Source of the DNA: Venatoribacter cucullus
Lineage (GTDB): Bacteria; Pseudomonadota; Gammaproteobacteria; Pseudomonadales; Oceanobacteraceae
Direction: 5' to 3'
Assembly: GCF_016132445.1 (NCBI RefSeq)
Contig: NZ_CP046056.1
Coordinates: forward strand, 2,163,501-2,227,500
Length of the DNA stretch: 64,000 bases
Shown here: positions 18,139 to 26,944 of the stretch, in pieces
Layout: each line of letters starts with the position of its first letter
How positions within the stretch are numbered: position 1 is the first letter of the stretch
The notes under the pieces: generated by a model
Seen by the model: only the letters and a program-made list of their open reading frames with translations
The model's database searches: none
Told to the model about the DNA's origin: nothing
Made by a program: the position numbers and the translations under genes

Positions 18139-18633
18139 TCAGTCTTCGCGGCGGTATTCACCATCGATCACATCCGCTGGCGGCTGACGCTGCCCCGGCT
18201 GGCGGGTAATGCGGTTGTCGGTGGCATCGAATACATCCCGCTCGCCGCCCACGCTGTGGCTCTGGTACATGGTGACGGTTCCTTTCATCTGCAGCGCCTT
18301 TAAGGCTGACCCCGCCAGAGCCTTACGCACCGGCGGCAGCAACAACAACGCGCCGAGAGCGTCGGTAATAAAGCCGGGCACAATCAACAGCGCGCCGGCA
18401 AAGGCCAGCAGAAAACCCTCGGCCAGCTCGCGGGCTGGCAAGGTACCGGCGGCCAGTTTTTCACGCGCCCGCAACAAGGTCATTAAGCCCTGGGCGCGGA
18501 TCAGCACCATACCGACAATGGCAGTGAGAAGAATCAGACCAACGGTCGACAGTGCGCCGATAGCCGTACCAACCTTAATCATGACGGTCAGTTCCAGAAT
18601 CGGCAGCACTATAAAGAGGATAAGAAACGGCAC
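18139..18633 (-). CDS. fxsA: FxsA-family membrane protein
   Basis: A 164-residue inner-membrane protein with about four hydrophobic segments in the first 115 residues, starting MPFLILFIVLPILELTVMI, with conserved GALLIVPGFITDALG in the middle. E. coli FxsA (YjeG) suppresses F-exclusion of phage T7 when overproduced; its normal role is unclear. It lies just upstream of groES, the common gammaproteobacterial neighbourhood, but groES has its own promoter. The C-terminal 50 residues are polar and variable. Confidence 0.9.
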   Translation of the reverse strand: MPFLILFIVLPILELTVMIKVGTAIGALSTVGLILLTAIVGMVLIRAQGLMTLLRAREKLAAGTLPARELAEGFLLAFAGALLIVPGFITDALGALLLLPPVRKALAGSALKALQMKGTVTMYQSHSVGGERDVFDATDNRITRQPGQRQPPADVIDGEYRRED

Positions 18634-18697
18634 GGGCAGCTCCGGTGAATAACAACAGAGCGTTATATGGGTGCCCGGGCCGGGATTACAAGCCTGC

Positions 18698-19546
18698 TTA
18701 CTGAATCTGTAAGGCAGCCACCTCGGGGTGGCGTTGTTGCCAGCCGTCGATCAGGTACTGCTGGTCAATATCCCAGGGGTGAAAACCGGTGCGGAAGAAT
18801 TGCCGCATGGATTTCAGGTTGTCGCGCAGAATGCCTTTTTTGCCCCAGAAAAAGCGCGTGGCTTCAACCCATTCTTTCAGGCTGGGAAAATGCCGGTCGG
18901 CCTTCAGTAACAGGAACTGGTAATAGGCAATACGCGAGAACAGGCTGAACATTGAAATCACCATTACCCGTTTGCGCATCCGCTCGTTGTTCACCTTCAG
19001 GCGGAACACATCAAAAGCCACGGCTTTGTGCTCGATTTCTTCCACCGCATGCCAGATCAGCATATTGCGCACGGTAGGGTCGACCGGATCAAGAATCTCG
19101 GGATTTTTCAGCAGAAACTCCGCCATAGACGCCGTAAAGTGTTCCATCGCCACCGTTAAGGCCAGTTGCCGGCCACGCCCGAGGTGCTTTTTCAGCATGG
19201 CCACCCGTTGCTGCAAACGACCAGTAATTTCCTGCATCGGGAAGCCCATGTCACCGATGGCCTTATTCAGACCTTCGTGCGAATGGCCGTGATGCGCTTC
19301 CTGACCAATAAAGCCGCGGATCTGTGCCAGTAATACCGGATCGTCGATTTCATTCTGGTAATTGCGCACCGAATGAATAAAGAAGCGTTCGCCATCGGGA
19401 AACAGCGCCGACAGCGCGTAAAAAAACGTACTGACCAGCGAGTTGTTATTAAAGGTGTATTTGTTCATCGGGGCATCGGTATCGAAGGCCATGCGCCGTG
19501 GTTTGATCTCAAATGGCCGGGGTTGATTATGGTTATTCTGGCTCAT
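18698..19546 (-). CDS. PF10118-type putative metal-dependent hydrolase
   Basis: A 282-residue helical protein of the family annotated as predicted metal-dependent hydrolase. Likely di-metal ligands are seen in GQEAHHGHSHEG (about 89-100), MEHFTASMAEF (about 138-148) and HAVEEIEHKAVAFD (about 171-184), a ferritin-like E-x-x-H layout, so an oxygen-activating di-iron role is also possible. The ATG at 19546 has GGAG at 8 bases; 15 upstream codons are discarded. The gene is alone on its strand. The biochemical function has not been established as far as I know. Confidence 0.82.
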   Translation of the reverse strand: MSQNNHNQPRPFEIKPRRMAFDTDAPMNKYTFNNNSLVSTFFYALSALFPDGERFFIHSVRNYQNEIDDPVLLAQIRGFIGQEAHHGHSHEGLNKAIGDMGFPMQEITGRLQQRVAMLKKHLGRGRQLALTVAMEHFTASMAEFLLKNPEILDPVDPTVRNMLIWHAVEEIEHKAVAFDVFRLKVNNERMRKRVMVISMFSLFSRIAYYQFLLLKADRHFPSLKEWVEATRFFWGKKGILRDNLKSMRQFFRTGFHPWDIDQQYLIDGWQQRHPEVAALQIQ

Positions 19547-19732
19547 TGGGTTTCTCCGCGTCAGGCCGGATAAACACCGGCACCCGGGCACTATGGCACA
19601 GCAAAATAAGGCTGGCCGGGTGAAATACGGGCAATCCGGCGCTGACCGGCGGCGGCTTTGTACCGGTTGTCGTCACGCATCCACAGCCTTCAGTGTTAGA
19701 ATCGCCGCCGGTATATTTCTTCAGGTTGTGTC

Positions 19733-21124
19733 ATGCGTTCTTCCCGTCCCCGCTCTGCTTCCAATTCCCGCCGCGCACCGGCCAAACCGCGCAACAACGG
19801 CAAAAGCCGCTCTGCTGCCCAGAACAGCGGTATCCGGGCAGAACTGCAAACCCTGTGGACGCAGTGGCAACACAGCACTCCCAAACCTCCGCTGGACCGC
19901 TGGCTGCGCGCCCAGCGCCATCCCAAAGCTGAACTCAGCCAGGTGCTGACCCACAGCGAAGCCATGTTTCATGCCCTGCGCTTTCAGCAACTGGCCTGCG
20001 CCCTGGAAGCCCTGCTGGACGATAACAACCTTGATCTGAACGCCTGGGATAGCCGCTGGCAGGAAGACGACACCCGCCAGCTGCACCCCACCGCCTTCTG
20101 GTACTGGATTGAACTGCGCAGTCTGCGCGGCTGGGGTTTTACCCGCGCCGTGCGCCAGCAGGAGCAGCGGCTGGCCTTATTTCAGCGCCTGGAAACTCAG
20201 GTAAAAAATGCGCCGCAATCCCCGCTGGCACTGCTCTGGCACGGCATACGCCCGCAGTGGCTGCCGCTGCTGCAGGAACGCGCCCGCCGCAGTGGCTGGG
20301 CCACGGCCGACCTGCAACGTTTTCTGAATATGCAGAACCAGCAACCACCGCTGTGGCTGCGGGTGAATGAACTGCAGGGCCCGGCCGATACCGATACCCT
20401 GCGCCAGCTGCAGCAACAACTGCAGGAAGACGGCATCAGCGCCCAGCTGCGCGATAACGCCCTGTGCGCCACCGGCGGCAAAGGCGTGCAGCAAAGTGCG
20501 CTGTTCCGCAGCGGCCGCATTGAAGTGCAGGATTTCGCCAGCCAGCAGATTGTGCTGGCACTGGACCCGCAACCGGGTGAAAAAATCTGGGATACCTGCG
20601 CCGGGGCCGGCGGCAAAAGCCTGGCACTGGCCAGCCGACTGCAGAACAAGGGCGCGTTAGTGGCCACCGACCTGCACAGCTACAAACTGGATGAACTGAA
20701 ACGCCGCGCCAGCCGCGCCGGCGCGCGCAATATCCGTACCTTCGTCTGGAACGGTAACGAACCGCTGCGGTTGCCACAGGAAATTGCCCGCCACGGTGGG
20801 TTCGACAAAATTCTGGTCGATGCGCCCTGCACCGCCACCGGCACCTGGCGCCGCAACCCGGACGCCCGCTGGCGCTTTAACGACAGCAGCCTGCAGGAAC
20901 TGCTGGCGCTGCAACAACAGTTGTTAACCCAGGCTGCCGCCGCACTGCGCCCCGGTGGCCTGCTGGCCTACGCCACCTGCAGCTGGCTGAGCGCCGAGAA
21001 CGAAGAACAAGTGGCCCGCTTCGCCACCGCCAGTGGCTTCAGCGTGCAGGAGCAGCGCTTACTGGGTGCCCCGCACCACGACAGCGACTGTATGTTTGTG
21101 GCGCTGCTGCGCAAGCCGGAGTAA
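19733..21124 (+). CDS. RsmB/NOP2/Sun-family RNA (cytosine-C5) methyltransferase
   Basis: A 463-residue RNA m5C methyltransferase of the RsmB/Nop2 group. The SAM-binding loop is WDTCAGAGGKSLALA (about 285-299). Catalytic cysteines are present in DAPCTATGTWRRNP (about 363-376) and YATCSW (about 412-417). The N-terminal 30 residues are basic and disordered (RSSRPRSASNSRRAP), and the next 230 residues are helical and gene-specific. Length and N-terminus differ from classical RsmB (NusB-like domain not evident), so the target RNA is uncertain. It converges with speC at a shared terminator. Confidence 0.88.
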   Translation: MRSSRPRSASNSRRAPAKPRNNGKSRSAAQNSGIRAELQTLWTQWQHSTPKPPLDRWLRAQRHPKAELSQVLTHSEAMFHALRFQQLACALEALLDDNNLDLNAWDSRWQEDDTRQLHPTAFWYWIELRSLRGWGFTRAVRQQEQRLALFQRLETQVKNAPQSPLALLWHGIRPQWLPLLQERARRSGWATADLQRFLNMQNQQPPLWLRVNELQGPADTDTLRQLQQQLQEDGISAQLRDNALCATGGKGVQQSALFRSGRIEVQDFASQQIVLALDPQPGEKIWDTCAGAGGKSLALASRLQNKGALVATDLHSYKLDELKRRASRAGARNIRTFVWNGNEPLRLPQEIARHGGFDKILVDAPCTATGTWRRNPDARWRFNDSSLQELLALQQQLLTQAAAALRPGGLLAYATCSWLSAENEEQVARFATASGFSVQEQRLLGAPHHDSDCMFVALLRKPE

Positions 21125-21166
21125 TCCGGCTGTCTGCCATTGCTTATTCCGGATTAGGCTCATAAA

Positions 21167-21200
21167 AAAACACCGCCGTGCTGACGCAGGGCGGTGTTTT
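21167..21200. terminator. Bidirectional terminator between the methyltransferase gene and speC
   Basis: AAAACACCGCC and GGCGGTGTTTT form an 11-base perfect stem around a 12-base loop. The minus strand has a longer T-run (7), so it is strongest for speC. Confidence 0.85.
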
Positions 21201-21222
21201 CGGCAGTCGTGTTACGGCTGAA

Positions 21223-22386
21223 TCAGATGCAGAAAGATTTCAGCGGCGGGAAGCCGTTGAATTCAATCGCACTGTAAGTGGTGGTGTAAGCACCGGTGGA
21301 GAACCAGTACAGACGGTCACCCATAGCCAGATTCAGCGGCAGTTCGTACTTGTAGTTTTCGTACAGAATGTCCGCGCTGTCACAGGTCGGGCCGGCCAGT
21401 ACCACTTCTTCGGTTTCGCCCTTTTTCTCCACAAACAGCGGATACTTGATGGACTCATCCATGGTTTCGATCAGGCCACCGAATTTACCGATGTCGGTAA
21501 ATACCCAGCGGTGCAGGCTGGTGCGGTCTTTGCGGCTGATCAGGACCACTTCGCTCACCAGCAGGCCGGCGTTGGCCACCAGCGAACGCCCCGGTTCCAG
21601 GATGATTTCCGGGAACTCATCACCAAAGTCTTCACGCAGGAAACGGGTGATTTCTTCGGCGTAGGTTTTCAGGTCGTTGGTACGGCTGATGTAGTTGGCC
21701 GGGAAGCCACCGCCCAGGTTGATCATGCGCAGGTTAACGCCGTCTTCGTCTTTCAGACGCTCAAAAATTACCTTCACTTTGGCAATCGCAGAATCCCAGG
21801 CGCCAATGTCACGCTGCTGTGAACCTACGTGGAAGGAAATGCCGTAAGGCACCAGACCCAGGTCACGGGCCAGCAGGCACAGGTCCATCGCCATATCGGT
21901 CTGACAACCGAACTTACGTGACAGCGGCCAGTCAGCGGTTTCTGAACCTTCGGTCAGAATGCGCACAAATACGCGCGAACCCGGGGCGGCCTTGGCAATG
22001 TTGCGCAGGTCGGCTTCGGAATCGGTAGCGAACAGGGTAACGCCTTTCTCGTAGAAGTAGCGGATATCCTTAGGCTTTTTAATCGTATTGCCGTAGCTGA
22101 TACGATCGCCTGTCACACCCTCGGCCATTACCTTGTCCAGCTCATAGCGGGACGCCACGTCAAAACAGCAGCCACGGTCACGCAGAATACGCAGCAACTC
22201 CGGCATCGGATTCGCTTTAATGGCGTAGTAGGTTTTGGCGTAAGGAAAGGCTTCAATCAGCTCATCCAGCTGACGGGTGAAGGTCTTACTGTCCAATACC
22301 ATAAAGGGGGTATCGTGCTGGTCGGAAAAAGTCTTAAGACGGGCAAAGGTCTCGGCGTCGTAGTAGTCTTCAGGCTTGATAACCAT
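21223..22386 (-). CDS. speC: Ornithine/lysine decarboxylase, PLP fold type III
   Basis: A 387-residue alanine-racemase-fold decarboxylase, the same size as Pseudomonas SpeC, that converts ornithine to putrescine (polyamine synthesis). The PLP lysine is K57 in YYAIKANP. Other active-site motifs are HVGSQ (186-190), GGGFP (225-229), EPGR (264-267) and GPTCDSAD (332-339) with C335 and D336. Some relatives prefer lysine, which the sequence alone cannot exclude. It is transcribed divergently from an ABC exporter across a 262-base region holding several inverted repeats. Confidence 0.93.
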   Translation of the reverse strand: MVIKPEDYYDAETFARLKTFSDQHDTPFMVLDSKTFTRQLDELIEAFPYAKTYYAIKANPMPELLRILRDRGCCFDVASRYELDKVMAEGVTGDRISYGNTIKKPKDIRYFYEKGVTLFATDSEADLRNIAKAAPGSRVFVRILTEGSETADWPLSRKFGCQTDMAMDLCLLARDLGLVPYGISFHVGSQQRDIGAWDSAIAKVKVIFERLKDEDGVNLRMINLGGGFPANYISRTNDLKTYAEEITRFLREDFGDEFPEIILEPGRSLVANAGLLVSEVVLISRKDRTSLHRWVFTDIGKFGGLIETMDESIKYPLFVEKKGETEEVVLAGPTCDSADILYENYKYELPLNLAMGDRLYWFSTGAYTTTYSAIEFNGFPPLKSFCI

Positions 22387-22485
22387 TGGGCTCGCTACCT
22401 CCTTACTCGGTAGTGATAAGAGTGAAAAAAGTCGCGCAAAGATAGGCTTATCTGAGCTGATGTACAGCGATAATTCCTTGTCTTA

Positions 22486-22506
22486 ACGATCATGGTTTGT
22501 GATCGT
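22486..22506. promoter_or_regulatory. 21-base inverted repeat, candidate operator between speC and the ABC exporter
   Basis: ACGATCA and TGATCGT are perfect 7-base arms around a 7-base centre. A second, longer palindromic structure (GATCAG ... CTGATC with an inner CTTTG/CAAAG) follows at 22519-22549. Both lie in the shared upstream region of two divergent genes. Confidence 0.45.
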
Positions 22507-22590
22507 AACACGACTGGCGATCAGTTTCTTTGCTCAAAGCCGGCTGATCATTTCTGCAGAACAGTGTTACCAAACCGCTTCGCTTACAAT

Positions 22591-22610
22591 CTTAGCCCCT
22601 CTCGGCTAAG
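22591..22610 (+). other. Hairpin in the leader of the ABC exporter
   Basis: CTTAGCC and GGCTAAG form a perfect 7-base stem 39 bases before the start codon, with GTTTTT about 10 bases downstream. It could act as an attenuator, but there is no direct evidence. Confidence 0.4.
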
Positions 22611-22648
22611 GTGTCGGGCTGTTTTTCAACCAATTTGTCCTCGTCATT

Positions 22649-24493
22649 ATGCTCCGACTGTTTGAACGTTTTGTGAACCCCTTTCCGCCCGAACACCCGC
22701 AGCAACCCCCACAGGGGCTGTATGCGTTTTGCCGTCATTACACCCGCGGGCTGGAATGGCCGCTGCTGACCATGTCAGTGCTGACGGCGCTGATGGCCAC
22801 GCTGGAAGTCACGCTGTTCAGTTTTATGGGCGAACTGGTGGACTGGCTGGTACAGAAAACCCCTGACACCCTGCTGCAGGAAGAAGGCTGGCGCCTGGGC
22901 CTGATGGCGGTAACACTGGTGGTGATTATGCCGACCGTGGTGTTCCTGCATGCGGCTCTGGTACATCAGACCTTGCTGGGCAACTACCCGATGCGCATCC
23001 GCTGGCAGGCCCACCGCTATCTGCTGAAGCAAAGCTTATCTTTTTATCAGGACGATTTTGCCGGCCGGATTGCTACCAAGGTCATGCAAACCGCGCTGTC
23101 GGTGCGCGAAACAGTGATGAAGCTGCTGGATGTGATGGTGTACATCCTGGTGTATTTCACCTCCGCGCTGGTGATCGTGGCGATGGCCGACTGGCGCTTA
23201 ATGCTGCCCATGCTGGCCTGGCTGCTGCTGTATATCGGCGTACAGCTTTATTTTGTGCCGCGGTTGAAACAGGTAGCCACCGAGCAGGCCGATGCCCGTT
23301 CGGCCATGACCGGCCGCATCGTCGACAGCTACACCAACATCCAGACGGTGAAGCTGTTTTCCCACACCGACCGCGAAACCGCCTACGCGCAGGATTCCAT
23401 GCAGGGCTTTATGGATACCGTGTACCGGCAAATGCGCCTGGCCACCGGTTTTAACGTAGCGGTCAACACCATTAACTACCTGCTGGTGTTCGCCGTGGCG
23501 GCCTTGTCGATTGCGCTGTGGCTGGACAGTGCCATCAGCGTTGGTGCCATTGCCATTGCCATTTCACTGGCGCTGCGCATTAACGGTATGGCGCAGTGGA
23601 TTATGTGGGAAGTAGGCGCGTTGTTTGAAAACCTCGGCACGGTGGCCGATGGCATGCAAACCCTGGCCAAACCGGCGCAGATTGAAGATGCCAATAATGC
23701 CGGCCAGCTGCAGGTACCACAGGGTGAAATCCGCCTGGAGCACGTCGCTTTTCATTATCCGGGTCACGATGGCAAACCCGGCCGCGAGGTGTTCGGCGAC
23801 CTGAACATTCATATCAAAGCCGGTGAAAAAGTCGGCCTGGTTGGCCGCTCCGGCGCCGGCAAATCGACGCTGGTGAACCTGTTGCTGCGTTTTTATGACC
23901 TGAACGGCGGCCGCATTCTGATTGATGGCCAGGATATCCGCAGCGTCACCCAGGATTCCCTGCGCAAGCATATTGGTATGGTTACTCAGGATACCTCGCT
24001 GCTGCACCGCAGCGTGCGCGACAATATTCTGTACGGCAAACCCGATGCCAGCGAAGCGGAACTGCTGGAAGCCTGTCGCCAGGCCGAAGCCGATACCTTT
24101 ATTGTCGACCTGTACGATCCCGACGGCAACACCGGGCTGGATGCCCAGGTCGGTGAGCGTGGCGTAAAGCTGTCCGGTGGCCAGCGCCAGCGTATTGCCA
24201 TTGCCCGGGTGCTGTTAAAAGATGCGCCTGTTCTGATTCTGGATGAAGCCACCTCAGCACTGGATTCGGAAGTGGAAGCCGCCATTCAGGCCAGCCTGTA
24301 CCGGCTGATGGAAAACAAAACCGTCATCGCCATTGCCCACCGGTTATCGACCATTGCCGCCATGGACCGCCTGATTGTGCTGGACGAAGGCCGCATTGCC
24401 GAACAGGGCACGCATCAGGAACTGATCGCCCGGGGCGGCATTTACGCCCAGCTGTGGGCGCACCAGACCGGTGGATTTATCGGCGACGACTAA
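22649..24493 (+). CDS. ABC exporter, fused membrane and ATPase domains
   Basis: A 614-residue half-transporter of the MsbA/multidrug type. Six membrane segments occupy about 35-330. The nucleotide-binding domain follows with Walker A GRSGAGKST (399-407), signature LSGGQRQRIAIAR (from about 508), Walker B ILDEATSALD (from about 530) and the switch histidine in AIAHRLSTIA. It should act as a homodimer or heterodimer exporting lipid-like or drug-like molecules; the substrate is unknown. No strong ribosome site precedes the ATG. A solo copy of the MITE-like terminal repeat directly follows the stop. Confidence 0.93.
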   Translation: MLRLFERFVNPFPPEHPQQPPQGLYAFCRHYTRGLEWPLLTMSVLTALMATLEVTLFSFMGELVDWLVQKTPDTLLQEEGWRLGLMAVTLVVIMPTVVFLHAALVHQTLLGNYPMRIRWQAHRYLLKQSLSFYQDDFAGRIATKVMQTALSVRETVMKLLDVMVYILVYFTSALVIVAMADWRLMLPMLAWLLLYIGVQLYFVPRLKQVATEQADARSAMTGRIVDSYTNIQTVKLFSHTDRETAYAQDSMQGFMDTVYRQMRLATGFNVAVNTINYLLVFAVAALSIALWLDSAISVGAIAIAISLALRINGMAQWIMWEVGALFENLGTVADGMQTLAKPAQIEDANNAGQLQVPQGEIRLEHVAFHYPGHDGKPGREVFGDLNIHIKAGEKVGLVGRSGAGKSTLVNLLLRFYDLNGGRILIDGQDIRSVTQDSLRKHIGMVTQDTSLLHRSVRDNILYGKPDASEAELLEACRQAEADTFIVDLYDPDGNTGLDAQVGERGVKLSGGQRQRIAIARVLLKDAPVLILDEATSALDSEVEAAIQASLYRLMENKTVIAIAHRLSTIAAMDRLIVLDEGRIAEQGTHQELIARGGIYAQLWAHQTGGFIGDD

Positions 24494-24515
24494 ACCGAGT
24501 TATTCAGAGGATCCC
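24494..24515. repeat. Solo terminal-repeat copy of the MITE-like element
   Basis: ACCGAGTTATTCAGAGG (24494-24510) is identical to 14874-14890, the right end of the element at 14632-14895, and the next five bases match four of five. No partner repeat is found nearby, so this is an isolated end or a deletion remnant. It begins immediately after the exporter stop codon. Confidence 0.6.
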
Positions 24516-24657
24516 CAGCCCCGCCCTCTTGTTTTTCCAGCGTAAGCGGGGTAGCTTCTGTTTATTATTTTTTATTACCGCCGTCCGGCAGCGCAGCATA
24601 TTAATGACTGCGCCTGCTGTTTTTTAACGGCGGCTGTTTATTGATTGTGAGGATAGT

Positions 24658-25059
24658 GTGAGTACAAAACCCGAAATTATTCTGTCGGCACTGGATCTGG
24701 AACGCCTGGAACGCTTGCTGGAAAAAACCCAATTCCCGGGTAAAGACGAACTGGAATCGGAACTGGAGCGGGCCAATGTCATGGACCCGAAGGATATTCC
24801 CGGTGATGTCGTCACCATGAACTCCACCGTGCGCTTCCGCGAATTACCGGACGATGCCGAATTCAGCCTGACCCTGGTGTATCCGAAAGACGCTGGCCAG
24901 GAAGGTACGGTATCCATTCTGGCACCGGTTGGCGCCGCGCTGCTGGGTTTATCAGTGGGTGCTGAAATTGAGTGGCCAAGCCCGAAAGGCCGGACCCTGC
25001 GCGTCCGTATTGAGGAAATTATCTACCAGCCGGAGCGCGCCGGGGAATTTCACCGTTAA
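24658..25059 (+). CDS. rnk: Rnk, nucleoside diphosphate kinase regulator
   Basis: A 133-residue member of the Rnk/GreA C-terminal family. A short N-terminal coiled coil (LERLERLLEKTQF) is followed by the GreA-like domain: VTMNSTVRFRELPD, LVYPKD, VSILAPVGAALLGLSVG and IEWPSPKG. Rnk proteins bind RNA polymerase near the secondary channel and were named for effects on nucleoside diphosphate kinase and alginate in Pseudomonas. The start is GTG at 24658 with GAGGA 4 bases upstream, which decides the frame. Confidence 0.9.
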   Translation: MSTKPEIILSALDLERLERLLEKTQFPGKDELESELERANVMDPKDIPGDVVTMNSTVRFRELPDDAEFSLTLVYPKDAGQEGTVSILAPVGAALLGLSVGAEIEWPSPKGRTLRVRIEEIIYQPERAGEFHR

Positions 25060-25170
25060 TCGTTATAATATGGATTTTTTGCGCCAAACCGGTCACAAAT
25101 CCGCCTGCTCCGGTTCAGCTGACCGGTAACGGGTAATATACTGCCGCCTTCATTTGTGCAAGGAGGCAGT

Positions 25171-25791
25171 ATGCCCATTAAGTTTTCTGTTCTTACCCGT
25201 CCGTTAAAAGAAAAAATCCGCAATACCGACCACACCGAATTAAAAAGCTCCGGCTTCTGGATTGGTCATTTCCTGATGATTCTGGCCACCATTATCGGTG
25301 TTTATCTGGCGGCTCAGGCCGGTTTAAAACAAGCCATTCTGTTTGATGAAATTACCAGCCTGCAACGGGGCCACCACGTACGCTCCGCTCTTATTGATGA
25401 ATTACAGGATAATATTCAGTTGCTGACGGCTTATAAAGAAAACTACCTCAGCAAACAGATTTCTGGCCAGGAATTACAGCAAAACAACCCGGACTTATCT
25501 TTTTACATCTGGACCAGCATGCAGCAGTCACCGGTTACCCTGGAAATTCCCGGTTATTTCCTGAATGGTATCCAGCGCTTTTACCGCGATGTAAATGACA
25601 TTATTGGCAAAGCTGAACAGCGCACCTATGCCGCCAGCCATGCCAGAAAATTATTGGATGAACAGCTGCAACAGATAAACAGCACGCTGTTACCGCAGCT
25701 GAAAAAGAATATCAGCGAACTGGAACAGCGGTTGTTGCAGCACAATATCCGCATGCCGGATTACAGCAGCGTGAACGAAGGACAACAGTAA
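25171..25791 (+). CDS. Uncharacterised single-pass membrane protein upstream of rhomboid
   Basis: A 206-residue protein with a basic N-terminus, one membrane segment (about 29-50, FWIGHFLMILATIIGVYL) and a long, mostly helical extracytoplasmic part with a coiled-coil-like end (LLDEQLQQINSTLLPQLK). The ATG at 25171 has a near-perfect AAGGAGG. Its stop codon overlaps the rhomboid start by one base (TAATG), so the two are made together. I do not recognise the family. It could be a partner or substrate of the rhomboid, although its N-in topology is not the usual one for a rhomboid substrate. Confidence 0.7.
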   Translation: MPIKFSVLTRPLKEKIRNTDHTELKSSGFWIGHFLMILATIIGVYLAAQAGLKQAILFDEITSLQRGHHVRSALIDELQDNIQLLTAYKENYLSKQISGQELQQNNPDLSFYIWTSMQQSPVTLEIPGYFLNGIQRFYRDVNDIIGKAEQRTYAASHARKLLDEQLQQINSTLLPQLKKNISELEQRLLQHNIRMPDYSSVNEGQQ

Positions 25792-26876
25792 TGGCCAACA
25801 AAGGCTGCCCGGTTTGCCGCCACAGCATTCTGACGCCCACGCAATACCACAGTCAGGAAATTGATGCCTGTTATCACTGCGGTGGCCTGTGGTTTGAAAA
25901 GGATGAAATGAACAGCGTGTTGTCGGCCATTGATAATGGCCATGACAACGTCGATTTTACCGGCCAGCTGGGTAAACGCTCCGGGGTTTCCCAGCGTCAG
26001 TGCCCCGATTGCCAGAAATCGCTGCAGCATTATCAGTTGCTGGAACATTACGATCTGGAAGTGGATGTTTGTCACGGCTGTGACGGCGTTTGGATTGACC
26101 GCGACGAAATTGCAGCGGTACAGCAGTCACCACGGCTGCGTGAAACGCTGGAAAAACTGAACACACAACCTAACTGGAAAAGCTGGGTATTTCAGTTTTT
26201 ATCGCAAATGCCGGTGGAATATAACATCCGCCCGCACCGCACCCCCTGGGTTACCTGGGCCCTGGTGCTGATCAATGTGCTTATTTATTTTTCTTATGCC
26301 GGCAGCGATAACAGCATGATGGCGGCCATTACCAGTTTTGGCAGCACCCCGGCCGAGTTAGCCAATGGGGACCAGTGGTGGACGCCGTTAACCGCTACCT
26401 TCCTGCACGGCAGCCTGCTGCATCTGGCCGGTAATATGTATTTTCTGTGGCTGACCGGCGACAACCTGGAAGACGCACTGGGCCACTGGCGTTTTCTTGG
26501 GCTGTATTTATTGTGTGGACTCGGTGCCGGTTTAATCAGTGTGCTGATGAACTGGAACAGCAATATTCCCAGCGTCGGTGCCAGTGGTGCCATTGCCGGT
26601 TTATTCGGCATGTATATGCTGTGGTTCCGCCATGCCAGCCTGACATTTATGATTATTGTGTGGCAGAAAAAACTGTCGCCATTCTGGTATTTCGGTATCT
26701 GGCTGGGTATTAACCTGCTGGGTATGGTGGGGAATGAAGGCGGGGTGGATTATTGGGCCCATATCGGTGGATTTGTTATCGGCATTATTATCGGTCTGAG
26801 TATGCACCGCTGGGTAATGGCACAAAATCCGTTACTGCCATTATTAGCCCAGCCGCAGGCGCGGGTTTTACGCTGA
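25791..26876 (+). CDS. Rhomboid intramembrane serine protease with two N-terminal TFIIB-type zinc ribbons
   Basis: A 361-residue fusion. Two zinc-ribbon units open the protein, each with two CxxC pairs: C6/C9 with C27/C30, and C71/C74 with C94/C97 (CHGCDGVWIDRDE is the TFIIB-like hallmark). From about 150 it is a six-helix rhomboid: HGSLLHLAGNMYFLW, then the catalytic serine in GASGA (S265) and the catalytic histidine in WAHIGGF (H324). It cleaves membrane-spanning substrates. The cytosolic ribbons may recognise the substrate or regulate access. It is translationally coupled to the upstream membrane protein. Confidence 0.9.
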   Translation: MANKGCPVCRHSILTPTQYHSQEIDACYHCGGLWFEKDEMNSVLSAIDNGHDNVDFTGQLGKRSGVSQRQCPDCQKSLQHYQLLEHYDLEVDVCHGCDGVWIDRDEIAAVQQSPRLRETLEKLNTQPNWKSWVFQFLSQMPVEYNIRPHRTPWVTWALVLINVLIYFSYAGSDNSMMAAITSFGSTPAELANGDQWWTPLTATFLHGSLLHLAGNMYFLWLTGDNLEDALGHWRFLGLYLLCGLGAGLISVLMNWNSNIPSVGASGAIAGLFGMYMLWFRHASLTFMIIVWQKKLSPFWYFGIWLGINLLGMVGNEGGVDYWAHIGGFVIGIIIGLSMHRWVMAQNPLLPLLAQPQARVLR

Positions 26877-26908
26877 GCCGATAGCTGAAATCATTAAAGG
26901 GGATGAAC

Positions 26909-26937
26909 AATCAGCCCACCAACAGGGTGGGCTGATT
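26909..26937. terminator. Hairpin between convergent rhomboid and crotonase genes
   Basis: AATCAGCCCACC and GGTGGGCTGATT form a perfect 12-base stem with a 5-base loop. There is no long T-run, but its size and position between two stop codons suit a bidirectional terminator. Confidence 0.7.
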
Positions 26938-26944
26938 AAGGTGT

